A DNA stretch of 64,000 nt, taken from positions 434,001-498,000 of the forward strand of contig NZ_JACNME010000003.1 in the NCBI RefSeq assembly GCF_014270065.1, written 5' to 3'. Position 1 is the first letter of the stretch. Each line of letters starts with the position of its first letter. Both the position numbers and the translations under genes were made by a program. This document shows positions 12,152-24,215 of the stretch, one piece after another. The notes beneath the pieces were generated by a model. The model made no database searches. It saw nothing but the letters and a program-made list of their open reading frames with translations, and was not told the origin of the DNA. The DNA comes from Quadrisphaera sp. RL12-1S. Its GTDB lineage: Bacteria > Actinomycetota > Actinomycetes > Actinomycetales > Quadrisphaeraceae.

Positions 12152-13645
12152 TCAGTAGGCGCCGCGGCTGCGGACGACGGCCCCGAGGGTCTTCCACAGG
12201 ATCATGAAGTCGAACCCGAACGACCAGTTCTCCACGTACCGCAGGTCCAGGCGCACCGACTCGTCCCAGTCCAGGTCGGAGCGGCCGTTGATCTGCCACA
12301 GCCCGGTCAGGCCGGGCTTCACGAGCAGCTTGCGCCGGGCGTCATCGCCGTAGACGGCCACCTCCCGGGCCAGCGGCGGACGCGGGCCCACCAGCGACAT
12401 GTGACCCAGCAGCACGTTGAACAGCTGCGGCAGCTCGTCCAGCGACAACCGGCGCAGCACCCGACCCACCCGGGTCACGCGCGGGTCGTCCTTCATCTTG
12501 AACAGCACCGCGTTGCCCTCGCTGGACGCGGCGAGGTCGCGCAGGCGCGCCTCGGCGTCCACCACCATGGACCGGAACTTCAGCATCCCGAAGGTGCGGC
12601 CCTCCAGCCCCACCCGCTCCTGGCGGAAGAAGACGGGCCCGCGGCTGTCCGCCTTGATGGCGAGGGCGATCCCCACGAGCACGGGCGCCAGCACGAGCAC
12701 CCCCACGCCGGAGGCGACCCGGTCGAAGGTGCCCTTCACCAGGCGGCGGAAACCCGTGAGCTCGGGGCGCTCCAGGTGCAGCAGCGGCAGCCCGCACACC
12801 GGCCGGATCGCCACCCGCGGCCCCACCACCTCGGTCACCGCCGGCGCCACGAACAGGTCCGCGTGCGTCTCCTCCAGCGCCCACCCCAGCCGCCGCAGGA
12901 ACGCGCCGTCCACCTCGGGGGTCGGGAGCACTGCCACGGCATCCACGCCGGCGCTGACGCTGACGTCGGCCGCCTCGTCGAGGCCCCCGAGCACGGGCAC
13001 GCCGAGTGCGGCCAGGGCGCGCTCCTCGACGCCGAGCCGGCCGTCGGCGGCGGGCGGCAGGCACACGCCGACCACGCGCATGCCGTGGTAGCTGGCGCGG
13101 CTGATCTGGCGGACCATCGCCAGGACGCCCTGGCGGTGCCCGACCACCAGGAGCGACTGCATGTGGAGGCCGCGGTCCCGCTGGCCGTGCAGCCACTTCC
13201 GCATGGCGTAGCGCAGCAGCAGGATCGTGAACATGCCGAGCGGGAGCGCGATGATCACGTAGCCGCGGGCGATCTCCAGCTGGAACGCCCACGACGTGGT
13301 GCCGACCAGCGCGAGGGTGAAGACGCTGGCCTGGAGCACGCGGTCGTACTCCTCGTTGCCCAGGCCCATGAACCGCCGCTCGTACGCGCGGAACACGAAC
13401 AGGGCCGCCAGCCAGGCGACGGGCACCAGGCCGAGGAGGAGGAGCGCCTGCACCGGGTGGGCGTGCGCGTTGCCGAAGCGGAGCGCGTAGGCGAAGAGGG
13501 TGGAGCCGACGACGGCGACGACGTCGGCGACCACGACGCGCCGGCGGTATACCGGCGCCCAGTGCGTGCGCGGCGGCGCCACCCGCGTGATGCGCCCCGG
13601 GAAGGACAGCGACTCACCCGGAACCGCGCGCACCTCGACCGACAT
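12152..13645 (-). CDS. Exopolysaccharide polyprenyl glycosylphosphotransferase (initiating)
   Basis: This 497-residue membrane enzyme transfers a sugar 1-phosphate to undecaprenyl phosphate and so starts repeat-unit assembly. N-terminal membrane helices (~30-150) and a CoA-binding-like middle region precede the catalytic domain (~300-497). That domain shows a membrane helix, ADSRGPVFFRQERVG, FGMLKFRSMVVDAE, RRLSLDELPQLFNVLLG, SLVGPRPPL and KPGLTGLWQINGRSDL. All are hallmarks of the WbaP/WcaJ/CpsE family, and the full-length topology resembles WbaP. The ATG start is 15 residues before the first basic segment. It is far from the glycosyltransferase cluster and sits inside a housekeeping gene string. 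Confidence 0.93.
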   Translation of the reverse strand: MSVEVRAVPGESLSFPGRITRVAPPRTHWAPVYRRRVVVADVVAVVGSTLFAYALRFGNAHAHPVQALLLLGLVPVAWLAALFVFRAYERRFMGLGNEEYDRVLQASVFTLALVGTTSWAFQLEIARGYVIIALPLGMFTILLLRYAMRKWLHGQRDRGLHMQSLLVVGHRQGVLAMVRQISRASYHGMRVVGVCLPPAADGRLGVEERALAALGVPVLGGLDEAADVSVSAGVDAVAVLPTPEVDGAFLRRLGWALEETHADLFVAPAVTEVVGPRVAIRPVCGLPLLHLERPELTGFRRLVKGTFDRVASGVGVLVLAPVLVGIALAIKADSRGPVFFRQERVGLEGRTFGMLKFRSMVVDAEARLRDLAASSEGNAVLFKMKDDPRVTRVGRVLRRLSLDELPQLFNVLLGHMSLVGPRPPLAREVAVYGDDARRKLLVKPGLTGLWQINGRSDLDWDESVRLDLRYVENWSFGFDFMILWKTLGAVVRSRGAY

Positions 13646-13760
13646 GCATCTCCCCCCACCCGTGGTGGCCCCACCCCGAAGGGCGGTGCCACGGCCGCCT
13701 CAGGGCGCACCTTCGACGAACCCGGGTCCACCTTCCCAGACGTCGGCCGGTCTCGACCAG

Positions 13761-13779
13761 GTCCGGCGCAACTCCGGAC
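13761..13779 (-). terminator. Short hairpin downstream of rsmA
   Basis: A 6-bp stem (GTCCGG / CCGGAC) with a 7-base loop lies 6 bases beyond the rsmA stop on the minus strand. It has no T-run. The 139-bp space to the sugar transferase gene is the largest in this gene string, so partial termination plus a new promoter is plausible. Confidence 0.25.
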
Positions 13780-13784
13780 GCCCG

Positions 13785-14690
13785 CTATGTCCCTTCTTCG
13801 GGGCTTGCGGGGCCGTCCACCGCCCCTGCGAGCGCTTCGGCGACGCCCGCGAAGGCCCTCACGTCGAGCCGCTCCCCGCGCAGGGTCGGGTCGACGCCGG
13901 CGGCGCGCAGCACCTCCTCGGCGCGCGCGGGTGAGCCCGCCCAGCCGGCCAGCGCTGCGCGCAGCGTCTTGCGGCGCTGCCCGAAGGCGGCGTCGACGGC
14001 GGCGAAGACCTCCTCGCGGGAGGCGGTCGTGCTCGGCGGGTCGCGGCGCACGAGCCGCACCAGGGCGCTGTCGACGTTGGGCACCGGCCAGAACACCTGC
14101 CGGCCCACGGACCCGGCCATCGACGCCTCGGCGTACCAGGCCGCCTTGACGCTGGGCACGCCGTAGGCCTTCGAGCCGGGCGCGGCGGCCAGCCGCTCGG
14201 CCACCTCGGTCTGCACCATCACCAGCACCTGCTCCAGCTGCGGCATCCGCGCCAGCAGCGTGAGGATCACGGGCACGGCGACGTTGTACGGCAGGTTGGC
14301 CACGAGCTTGGTGGGCGCGCCGGCGGCGGCACCCGCCTCGCCGGCCAGCGCCGGGAGGTCGTGGACCTCGAGGGCGTCGGCGCGCACCACCTGCAGGTGC
14401 GCGCCCAGGCCGCCGTCGGGGTCGGCGGCGAGGTCGGGCCGGCGGGCGGCCACGGTCGCGGGCAGCTCGGCGGCCAGCCGCTCGTCGATCTCGACGACGA
14501 CGACGCGGGCACCGGCAGCGAGCAGCGCCAGCGTCAGCGACCCCAGCCCGGGACCGACCTCCAGCACGACGTCGCCCGGCCGCACCCCCGCCTTGGCGGC
14601 GATGCGGCGCACGGTGCCGGCGTCGTGCACGAAGTTCTGCCCGAGCTGCTTGGTCGGGCGCACGCCGAGACGGCCCGCCAGGGCCCGCAC
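13785..14690 (-). CDS. rsmA: 16S rRNA (adenine1518/1519-N6)-dimethyltransferase
   Basis: RsmA (KsgA) dimethylates two adjacent adenines near the 3' end of 16S rRNA during small-subunit assembly. The coordinates give 301 residues from a GTG. SAM-binding [14 protein letters not shown], acidic [11 protein letters not shown] and catalytic NLPYNVAVP motifs are clear. In-frame codons upstream of this GTG encode LLGPADV, which normally belongs to the conserved [12 protein letters not shown]-terminus. No ATG/GTG/TTG exists in that upstream stretch, only a CTG at 14735 that would add 15 residues. A TAGCCT -10-like box (14743-14748) ends 7 bases before that CTG. The true start is therefore uncertain. 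Confidence 0.93.
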   Translation of the reverse strand: MRALAGRLGVRPTKQLGQNFVHDAGTVRRIAAKAGVRPGDVVLEVGPGLGSLTLALLAAGARVVVVEIDERLAAELPATVAARRPDLAADPDGGLGAHLQVVRADALEVHDLPALAGEAGAAAGAPTKLVANLPYNVAVPVILTLLARMPQLEQVLVMVQTEVAERLAAAPGSKAYGVPSVKAAWYAEASMAGSVGRQVFWPVPNVDSALVRLVRRDPPSTTASREEVFAAVDAAFGQRRKTLRAALAGWAGSPARAEEVLRAAGVDPTLRGERLDVRAFAGVAEALAGAVDGPASPEEGT

Positions 14691-14783
14691 GTCGGCGGGA
14701 CCCAGCAGGCCGTCGTCAGCTGGAAGCGGGTTCAGGAGGTCGAGGCTAGACGATCGCCGGGCAGCGGGACGACGCGCGAGGCG

Positions 14784-17124
<2,341 letters not shown>

Positions 17125-17128
<4 letters not shown>

Positions 17129-18039
17129 CAGCGGAGCCCTGCCGTGCGGAGCTCGTCGCTGATCCAGCGCACCACGTCGTGGGGCTGCCTCATCACCTCG
17201 CGCGAGGAGACGACCACCTGGGTCCAGCCGTGGTGCTTCGTGGTCCGGTTCCTGCGGATGTCGCTCTCGTGCTGGGCGTCAGCAGCGTGGTGGGGTCCGT
17301 CGACCTCGACGGCGACGCGCACCGACTCCCACTGCAGGTCCGGCCAGACCTCGGCCCTGCCCTCACGGGGGATCGGCGTCGCGAAGTGGCTGGCAGCCGG
17401 CACGCCGGCGCGGAGCACGAGCAACCGCAGCCGCGTCTCGACCGGTGAGCACACCTCGTGCCTGACGAAGCTGAACAGCCGGGTCGCTCGGGCCCGCTGC
17501 TCCACCGGCAGTCGCTCCACAGCTGCGGCCATCGGAGTCTGGTCGCCCTGCAGCCGCCGCAGCACCGCGTCGCCGAGGGCGATCCCGCTCTCGTCGTCCA
17601 GGGCGGCGCACCGCACCGCCCACAGGTCCTCGATGCCGGGGACCCGCACCCCTCCCACCCGCCACAGCGGGGTCTCGGGGTGCAAGCGGTGCGGGTGCAC
17701 GACCAGGCCGTTCATCCGCGGCGCCGTGGTGGCCCGCGGGACCAGGAGGCTGACCCCGGAGTCCATGGCCGGCCGCGCCCCGAAGGGCGTGGGCAGGCGG
17801 TGCAGCTCGACCGCATCGTCCCCGACCACGGCGCAACCGCCGGGCGCGGCCAGCAGCGCGCACCGGGCTCGCAAGGCCACCGTCCAGTCGAGGGCGGCGC
17901 TGACCTTGACCCCGCGGAAAGGAGTGCGCAGGTCGGATGAGCGCAGACGCTTCTCGGTGACCCCGAGGCGTCGGGCCTCGGTCACGGTGAAGGGCCGGTT
18001 CCTCAGCTGGACCGGCAGCGGCGTCCTGATGTGGGGCAC
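17125..18039 (-). CDS. DUF559/Vsr-like endonuclease-domain protein with AbiEi-like N-terminus
   Basis: This 304-residue protein belongs to a class common in actinobacteria. The N-terminus (VTEARRLGVTEKRLRSSDLR) resembles the winged-helix of AbiEi-type proteins. The C-terminus (~210-300) has a Vsr/DUF559-type nuclease core: a conserved Glu in CSPVETRLRLLVLRAG, VRVAVEVDGPHH with the acidic active-site Asp, and DIRRNRTTKHHGWTQVVV. The predicted activity is a PD-(D/E)XK-like nuclease; its substrate and role are unknown. It overlaps tatD by 4 bases and interrupts the usual metG-tatD adjacency, which suggests insertion by transfer. Confidence 0.78.
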
Positions 18040-18147
18040 CGGGGAACCGTGGCCGAGGCGGCACTCCCGCCGCTGGGGCAGACGCCCCGGCTGTGGACAA
18101 CTCCCTCTCCGACGACCAGGGCGAGGGCACGCGACAGGACCGTCAGT

Positions 18148-18202
18148 GCAGCTGACGCCCCTTCAAGACCTTCCATGGGGCGTCAACTGCATCGAAGGGG
18201 CG
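18148..18202 (-). terminator. Alternative hairpins downstream of metG
   Basis: Read on the minus strand after the metG stop, one segment (18154-18164) can pair in two exclusive ways. It can form a 14-bp stem 18148-18161 with 18177-18190 (one G-U wobble, 15-base loop), or a 9-bp perfect stem 18156-18164 with 18194-18202. It lies 33 bases past the metG stop. A terminator is the simple reading; a switchable structure ahead of the DUF559 gene is possible. Confidence 0.5.
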
Positions 18203-18234
18203 CCGCGTGCGGACACCCGGGCGGACAGGAAGGG

Positions 18235-20031
18235 TCAGGCGTCGCCGCCGAGGCGGTCCAGCTCCTCGGCGACGATCGACTCGTCGAGCTTGGTGAAGAT
18301 CGGTGACGGAGCCGCCACCGGGGTGCCGGGCACCACGTCGCGGGGCTCCCACGCGGGCACCCCCGAGTAGTCGCCGGTGATGACCGGGTAGCCGGGACCG
18401 CCGTCGAGGTCGTCGACCTCGGCGATGACCGGCATCGGCTGGAACTCCCCCGACCCGCCGAGCGCGCGGTGCACCAGGGAGGAGGAGTGCGGCAGGAAAG
18501 GCGAGAGCAGCGTGTTGAGGTCGACCACGGCCTGCGCCGCCACGTGCAGCACGGTCTCCATGCGCGCCGGGTCGGTCTTCTTGAGCTGCCACGGCGCCTG
18601 CGCGGCCAGGTAGCGGTTGGCCTCACCCGCCAGGCGCATCGCCTCGGTGATGGCCGCCTTCTGCCGGTGCCCCTCGATGAGCGAGCCCACGCTGGCGAAG
18701 CCGCCGCGCACCGTCGCGAGCAGCGCCTCGTCGTCGTCGGTCAGGGTCCCGGCGGACGGGATCGAGCCCACGTTCCTGGCGATCATCGACGCGGTCCGGT
18801 TGACGAGGTTGCCCCACGTGGAGACCAGCTCGTCGTTGGTGCGCCGCAGGAACGCCTCCCACGTGAAGTCGGAGTCCTGGTTCTCCGGGCCGGCCACCGC
18901 GATGTAGTAGCGCAGCGCGTCGGGCTGGTAGCGGGCGAGGAAGTCGCGCACGTAGATGACCACGCCGCGCGAGGAGGAGAACTTGCCGCCCTCCATGGTG
19001 AGGAACTCCGAGGAGACCACCTCGGTGGGCAGCTCCAGGGCCCCGTACTCCCCGGGCTCGCCGCCGCGCGCGCCGCGGCCGTCGTACCCGAGCAGCTCCG
19101 CCGGCCAGATCTGGGAGTGGAAGGTGATGTTGTCCTTCCCCATGAAGTACGCCGACCGCGCCTCCGGAGTGGACCACCACGAGCGCCACGCCTCCGGGTC
19201 CCCGGAGCGGCGCGCCCACTCGACGGACGCCGAGAGGTAGCCGATGACGGCGTCGAACCAGACGTAGAGCCGCTTGTTCGGCTGGTCGCGCCAGCCGTCG
19301 AGCGGCACCGGGATGCCCCAGTCGATGTCGCGGGTCATGGCGCGCGGGCGCACGTCGTCGAGGAGGTTGAGGGAGAACTTCAGCACGTTGGGACGCCACG
19401 CGCCGGCCTCGTCGCGCCCGTGCAGCCACTCCCCCAGCGCCTCCGCGAGCGCTGGCAGGTCGAGGAAGAAGTGCTGGCTCTCCACGAACTGCGGCGTCTC
19501 GCCGTTGATCCGCGAGCGCGGGTCGATGAGGTCGACCGGGTCGAGCTGGTTGCCGCAGTTGTCGCACTGGTCGCCGCGGGCGGAGCCGTAGGAGCAGATG
19601 GGGCAGGTGCCCTCGATGTAGCGGTCGGGCAGGGTGCGGCCCGTCGACGGCGAGATCGCGCCCATGGTCGTCTGCTCGACCATGTACCCGTTGCGGTGCA
19701 CGGTGGCGAACAGCTCCTGCGCCACGGCGTAGTGGTTGCGCGTGGTGGTGCGGGTGAACAGGTCGTAGGACAGGCCGAGGGCCACGAGGTCCTCGACGAT
19801 GATCCGGTTGTTCTTGTCCACCAGCTCCTGCGGCGTGACGCCCTCCGCCTCGGCCTGCACGAGGATCGGCGTCCCGTGCTCGTCGGTGCCGGAGACCATG
19901 AGCACGTCGTGACCCGCCATCCGCATGTAGCGGCTGTAGACGTCGGAGGGCACGCCGAAACCGGCGACGTGGCCGATGTGGCGCGGGCCGTTGGCGTACG
20001 GCCAGGCGACGGCGGACAGGACGTGGGTCAT
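18235..20031 (-). CDS. metG: Methionine--tRNA ligase
   Basis: This 598-residue class I aminoacyl-tRNA synthetase charges tRNA-Met. The HIGH-type motif [11 protein letters not shown] lies at residues 11-21. A zinc knuckle is formed by [17 protein letters not shown] (about 140-160). The KMSKS-type loop appears as GGKFSSSRG (about 360), and an anticodon-binding helical domain follows. No C-terminal EMAP/Trbp111 extension is seen, which fits the short MetRS form of actinobacteria. ATG 20031 is chosen because the conserved [12 protein letters not shown] starts at residue 4; the long open frame upstream is antisense to a surface-protein gene. Confidence 0.97.
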   Translation of the reverse strand: MTHVLSAVAWPYANGPRHIGHVAGFGVPSDVYSRYMRMAGHDVLMVSGTDEHGTPILVQAEAEGVTPQELVDKNNRIIVEDLVALGLSYDLFTRTTTRNHYAVAQELFATVHRNGYMVEQTTMGAISPSTGRTLPDRYIEGTCPICSYGSARGDQCDNCGNQLDPVDLIDPRSRINGETPQFVESQHFFLDLPALAEALGEWLHGRDEAGAWRPNVLKFSLNLLDDVRPRAMTRDIDWGIPVPLDGWRDQPNKRLYVWFDAVIGYLSASVEWARRSGDPEAWRSWWSTPEARSAYFMGKDNITFHSQIWPAELLGYDGRGARGGEPGEYGALELPTEVVSSEFLTMEGGKFSSSRGVVIYVRDFLARYQPDALRYYIAVAGPENQDSDFTWEAFLRRTNDELVSTWGNLVNRTASMIARNVGSIPSAGTLTDDDEALLATVRGGFASVGSLIEGHRQKAAITEAMRLAGEANRYLAAQAPWQLKKTDPARMETVLHVAAQAVVDLNTLLSPFLPHSSSLVHRALGGSGEFQPMPVIAEVDDLDGGPGYPVITGDYSGVPAWEPRDVVPGTPVAAPSPIFTKLDESIVAEELDRLGGDA

Positions 20032-20188
20032 GGCACGAGCGTAGTGAGGCCCCGACACGCCGATCTGCCCGAACGTCCCACGCGGGAGGCCCCCGGGGCG
20101 GCACGCTGGCCGGGCACCGGGTCTGCCGGTGCCCCTGCCGCCGGCCCGCCACCGGCTGCGGCGACCTGCGAGCCGTGGAGCACCGCCG

Positions 20189-21265
20189 ATGACGAGCCCC
20201 GCCTCGCCGCAGGCCGCCGCCCGGCGCGCGCTCCCGGCCGCCGCGCTGGCAGCCGGTCTGCTGCTCCTGGCCGCGCCTGCGCAGGCGGCGGTGGCCGGCG
20301 AGACGACGACGACGGCGACGACGGACGCGTCCTCCGCCGCTGCGCCGACGTCCGACGCCTCCTCGGCCGGCTCGGCCTCCTCCACCTCGACCACCGCTCC
20401 CGCCACCGACCCGACGGGGGCCGGCAGCACCGGGGGGCCGAGCACTCCCGCGCCGTCCCCGTCCGGGGGCACGGCGACCCCGGGCACCCCGGGCACGCCC
20501 ACGCCCTCGGACGGGACGGGCTCGGCGCCGACGAGCACGCCCACCGGCGGAGCCACGCCCCCGACGGCCACCCCCACCTCCAGCCCGACGGGCGTCCCCG
20601 CGTGCCCGCCGCCGTCGTCGTCCCCCTCGGCGACGGCGACGACGACGAGCGCACCGGCCGTGCCGAGCCCGTCCGAGACCACTGCGACCACCTCACCGAC
20701 GACCACCCCGACCAGCACTCCGACCAGCACTCCGACCGCGACCGCGACGCCGACGTGCGGGACGCCAGCCCCTCCCAGCGCCTCGGCCAGCGCGCCGCCC
20801 TCCCCGGTGCCGACGGTGGCCAGCACCCCGCGCGGTCCGGTGGTCGTGACGACGCCCGTGGTGGTCCGCCGGCCGGTGTCGGTGCCCCTCAGCGGCGACC
20901 GCCGCTCCTCCACCGCCGGGCGCGGGGTCTCCGTGGCGGTGGCCGTGACCTCCCTCGCCCAGACCCCGGCCTGTGAGCAGGCGCCCGTCCCGGTGCCGAC
21001 CGCGACCCTCCTGGTGGCGACCGATCCCGCGCTGACAGCGCCCCGGCCCGACGAGTCGCTCCTGCTGGGCGCCGCGCCCGTGCCCGCCGCGACGGGCACG
21101 GCTGCGGGCGCACCCGTGACGGAGGTCGCCGCCCAGCCGGTGAGCTGGCTCGAGGACGTCAGCACCTACGGCATGCCCCTGCTCGTGGGCGGTGCGCTGC
21201 TGGTGGCGCTCACCGGCTCCTCCGGGCTGCGCCGGCGCCTGGCGCGACGACGGCGCGAGGGCTGA
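20189..21265 (+). CDS. Ser/Thr/Pro-rich secreted or membrane-anchored surface protein 1
   Basis: This 358-residue protein has a signal peptide (hydrophobic ~16-31, cleavage near PAQA at 30-33). A ~230-residue low-complexity region rich in Thr, Ser, Pro and Ala follows (runs such as [15 protein letters not shown]). A more ordered C-terminal segment leads to a membrane helix (~325-343) and an Arg-rich tail ending RRRREG. There is no LPxTG motif. A GGAG site lies 8 bases before the ATG. It is the first of four tandem genes with the same architecture but little alignable sequence. The role is unknown; an O-glycosylated wall-spanning stalk is a reasonable inference. Confidence 0.7.
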   Translation: MTSPASPQAAARRALPAAALAAGLLLLAAPAQAAVAGETTTTATTDASSAAAPTSDASSAGSASSTSTTAPATDPTGAGSTGGPSTPAPSPSGGTATPGTPGTPTPSDGTGSAPTSTPTGGATPPTATPTSSPTGVPACPPPSSSPSATATTTSAPAVPSPSETTATTSPTTTPTSTPTSTPTATATPTCGTPAPPSASASAPPSPVPTVASTPRGPVVVTTPVVVRRPVSVPLSGDRRSSTAGRGVSVAVAVTSLAQTPACEQAPVPVPTATLLVATDPALTAPRPDESLLLGAAPVPAATGTAAGAPVTEVAAQPVSWLEDVSTYGMPLLVGGALLVALTGSSGLRRRLARRRREG

Positions 21266-21417
21266 CCGGGCCCACCTCCCCGCGCCGGCGTGTCGCGTCC
21301 CCTTTCGGGGCGCTCCGTGGCACAGTCGGTCGGTTCGCCTGCGCTCGGCGCCGCTGGACCGGCAGCATGGCGCCGGCGCGCCCAGGGGGGACGCGCGGAC
21401 GTCGAGAGGACCCGTTC

Positions 21418-22641
21418 ATGCCGCGCCACCCCGAGGGCTCCGCCGTTCCGGTCGACGCCGCACCGGTCGCTCGCAAGGGCGCGCTGCGCGCAGCGGGTGT
21501 GCTGGGCCTCGTGGGCGCGAGCGTGGTGGCGGCACCGGTCACGGCGATGGCCTCGACCGACGCTCCCGAGGCGAGCGCCGCGCACGCCTCCCCCGACGCC
21601 ACCCAGCCGACGGACGGCGCGACCGCCGACGGAGCGACGACATCGACGGCGTCGGCGTCGCCGTCGGCCGGGTCCGAGCCGTCGGCCGACAGGGGGCCGG
21701 CCGGGTCGCGGGGGGCTCACCGCGCCGACGACGACGCGGCGCACGAGCAGCACGACGAGCACACCGCGGACGCCGACGAGCAGCCCAGCGAGCAGCCCAG
21801 CGAGCAGCGCTGCGACCAGGACCAGTCGGCGGGCGACCACGGCGACCACGGCGACCAGGGCGACGGCCACGGCGGTGGGCAGGCCGAGACCCCGGCGGCC
21901 CCCGCCGAGGTGTGGCACCCGGACCAGGAGCCGGTCCAGGCCGACCAGGACCCCGTTCCTGATCAGCAGGACCACCAGGACTCGGGTGAGCAGGAGGACC
22001 ACCAGGGCGCTGGCGAGCAGGAGGACCACCAGGGCGCTGGCGAGCAGCCCGCGTCCTGGCAGCCTGTGGAGCAGTCGTCCGCGCCGGCCGATCCCCCGGC
22101 CCTCGCTGAGGCAGTGGTCGCCGCGGTCGCCGAAGCGGCCCCGGCGGCGCAGCAGGCGCCCGCGGTGGTGGCGGCACCCGCCGTCGTCGTCCAGCAGGTC
22201 TCCGCGGCCGCGCCCGTCGTCGAGCAGCGGGCCAGCGGGCGCCGCGCGGCCAGCGCAGAGCCGGACAGCCCCTCGCGGTCCGCGCGGACCGCTCCCGCCC
22301 AGCACCGCGCGCAGGGACCGGTGGCGCCCGTGGCCGGGCTGCTCACGGCCGCTGCGGACAGCGGCACGGACGCGCTCTCCGCGGGCAGCGGCACCTACGT
22401 GCAGGGAGCTCCGGTGACCGGCGCCGGCACCGGCGACGGCGCCGCGGACGGCGGGATCGGCACCCGTCTCGGCCCGGTGGCCGCGGCCAGCGGGCCGACG
22501 GCGCTGGGCGCCGTCCCCACCGGCGGTGAGGAGCAGGGCGGGAGCCAGAGCTGGCTGCTGCCGATGGGCATCGGCCTCGGCCTGGTGGCCGCGCTCGGCG
22601 GTGCGGAGGGCGTCATGCGCAAGCGCCGGAACCGGGCCTGA
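21418..22641 (+). CDS. Low-complexity secreted surface protein 2 (Asp/His/Gln-rich repeats)
   Basis: This 407-residue protein has a signal-like helix at ~20-40 (GVLGLVGASVVAAPVTAMA), then an Ala/Ser/Thr region. A highly polar section of short repeats follows (EQPSEQPSEQ, DHGDHGDQGDGHGGG and two exact QEDHQGAGE units), then an Ala/Val region, a C-terminal helix (PMGIGLGLVAALGGAEGV) and a basic RKRRNRA tail. The ATG at 21418 has GAGAGGA 7 bases upstream; an ATG at 21367 is less likely. It lies 152 bases after the previous family member. The His/Asp-rich section could bind metal, which is speculative. Confidence 0.68.
   Translation: MPRHPEGSAVPVDAAPVARKGALRAAGVLGLVGASVVAAPVTAMASTDAPEASAAHASPDATQPTDGATADGATTSTASASPSAGSEPSADRGPAGSRGAHRADDDAAHEQHDEHTADADEQPSEQPSEQRCDQDQSAGDHGDHGDQGDGHGGGQAETPAAPAEVWHPDQEPVQADQDPVPDQQDHQDSGEQEDHQGAGEQEDHQGAGEQPASWQPVEQSSAPADPPALAEAVVAAVAEAAPAAQQAPAVVAAPAVVVQQVSAAAPVVEQRASGRRAASAEPDSPSRSARTAPAQHRAQGPVAPVAGLLTAAADSGTDALSAGSGTYVQGAPVTGAGTGDGAADGGIGTRLGPVAAASGPTALGAVPTGGEEQGGSQSWLLPMGIGLGLVAALGGAEGVMRKRRNRA
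21988..22047 (+). repeat. Tandem 27-bp coding repeat
   Basis: Two identical 27-bp units (21988-22014 and 22015-22041) followed by the first 6 bases of a third encode EQEDHQGAG repeated in surface protein 2. Perfect DNA identity indicates recent slippage or recombination. Confidence 0.9.
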
Positions 22642-22793
22642 CGTCCTGCGGGGTCGGCCCCCGGACTTCACGATCCGGGAGAGATCGGGCATTCTGACCC
22701 CGCCCCACCCCCCTGTGGTGCCCCCCGGTGCGGGTCAGCGCCGACGGACCCCGCTTGGAGCCCGCGCGTGCGCCCCTTCCCTGGAGACCACCG

Positions 22794-24035
22794 GTGAGCG
22801 CCGCGGCGCGCGGAGCGCGCGCCCTCGGGGTCATCGGCCTGTCCGGGCTCGGCCTGCTCGCGGTGCCGGCCGTGGCCCACGCCGACGAGACGCCGTCAGC
22901 GGTGGCCTCCCCGAGCGCCACCGCCGAGTCCTCGAGCTCGACGACGACGACCGCCTCTGAGCGCCCGAGCAGCGCCGACGCGCCGAGCGGCAGCGCCGCC
23001 AGCGCCTCTCCTCCGGACGACGCGTCCAGCAGCCTCGGGCCCTCGAGCAGCGCTGGAGCCCCGAGCACCAGCGGCAGCAGCCCGTCCAGCTCGCCGTCCG
23101 AGGAGCCGTCGTCGCCCTCATCAGCACCGGCACCGACCCCGACGGCCAGCGGGACCACCAGCCAGGGCGCCGCAGGCCCCAGCACCACCCCGAGCCCGTC
23201 TCCCTCCGCCGGGACGACGTCGCCCACCAGCACCACCTCGGCCTCGCCGACGGGCGGCTCGTCGTCGCCCTCACCGTCGACGAGCGGCTCCCCCAGCAGC
23301 CCGGCGCCGTCCAGCAGCCCGGTCCCGTCGGGCTCGAGCACGCCCCAGCAGACGCCGGGCACCGGTGCCGTCTTCAGTCCCCGGTCCTCGGCGCCCTCAT
23401 CCGCACCGTCGAGCAGCGGGGAGGCGACCCCGACGCCGCAGGGCACCTCCGCGCCGTCGGCGTGGTCGCAGCCGCGGTGGACCACCACCCTGGACGGCGC
23501 GTGGGGAGGCGGCAGCGCTGCGAGCTCGACGGCTCCCGGTGGTGCCGCAGTGCTCGGGCCGCCGTCCTCGTCGCCGACGGCCGCTGGGTCCGCCACGGGG
23601 TCCACCTCCGGGTCCGCCACGGGCACGCCTGCGGCCTCGGGTCGTCACGTCAACACCTCGGCGCTCGTCGACGCGCTCCGCGAGGGCACCGAGCTGCAGC
23701 AGGGGGCGGCCCGGCACCGCGCCACCGGTCCCGTCGACACCGTGCAGCTGCTGTCCGCCGTGGTCGACGGCAGCGGCCGGACCTCGGGCGGCGGCCAGGT
23801 CGGGACGTCCCTCGGCGCGCTGTCGGCACCTGCGGACGCGGGAGCTGCCCTCCTGTCCACCGAGGCCTCTGCCCGGCGGACCACCCCGGGCACCACGGGG
23901 TCCGCGGACACCGTGCTCCTGCTCACCACCGTCGGGGCCGCGCTCGCCCTCGCCGGGACGGCGCTGGAGACCGCGCGCCGCCAGCGGGTCCGTGCCGCGG
24001 TGGCCCGGGGCCGCGGCCGACGTGCGCGGCGCTGA
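22794..24035 (+). CDS. Ser-rich secreted surface protein 3
   Basis: This 413-residue protein has a clear signal peptide (GVIGLSGLGLLAVPAVAHA, cleavage before DE at about residue 27). Roughly 240 residues dominated by Ser, Pro and Thr follow (for example SSSSTTTTASERPSSADA). A more ordered region holds NTSALVDALREGTEL. It ends with a C-terminal helix (TVLLLTTVGAALALAGTAL) and an Arg-rich tail. The GTG start has GGAG 7 bases upstream. The serine codons are mainly AGC and TCC/TCG. It shares architecture but not sequence with its neighbours and has no sortase motif or enzyme motif. Confidence 0.7.
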   Translation: MSAAARGARALGVIGLSGLGLLAVPAVAHADETPSAVASPSATAESSSSTTTTASERPSSADAPSGSAASASPPDDASSSLGPSSSAGAPSTSGSSPSSSPSEEPSSPSSAPAPTPTASGTTSQGAAGPSTTPSPSPSAGTTSPTSTTSASPTGGSSSPSPSTSGSPSSPAPSSSPVPSGSSTPQQTPGTGAVFSPRSSAPSSAPSSSGEATPTPQGTSAPSAWSQPRWTTTLDGAWGGGSAASSTAPGGAAVLGPPSSSPTAAGSATGSTSGSATGTPAASGRHVNTSALVDALREGTELQQGAARHRATGPVDTVQLLSAVVDGSGRTSGGGQVGTSLGALSAPADAGAALLSTEASARRTTPGTTGSADTVLLLTTVGAALALAGTALETARRQRVRAAVARGRGRRARR

Positions 24036-24215
24036 CCGCACTCCCGATCACACTGCGTAGACCTGCTGTCACCAGCGGGTCCTCGGGTGCGGCGTCGAGG
24101 GTCACAGCGCCGTCACGGCGCGCCGACCGGACTTCCCCGCCGCGTCGCTGCGGCGCACGATGGGGGTGCTGCGCGGTCCGTTCGGCCTGCTCAGCGCGAG
24201 GAGAGGGGACTGGCC

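Noticed and set aside
21367-21417. Earlier ATG for surface protein 2
   Set aside because: It has no ribosome-binding site, and the ATG at 21418 has a well-placed GAGAGGA directly before a normal signal peptide.
21988-22047. Possible CRISPR-like repeat
   Set aside because: The repeats are contiguous, in frame and coding, without spacers or cas genes.
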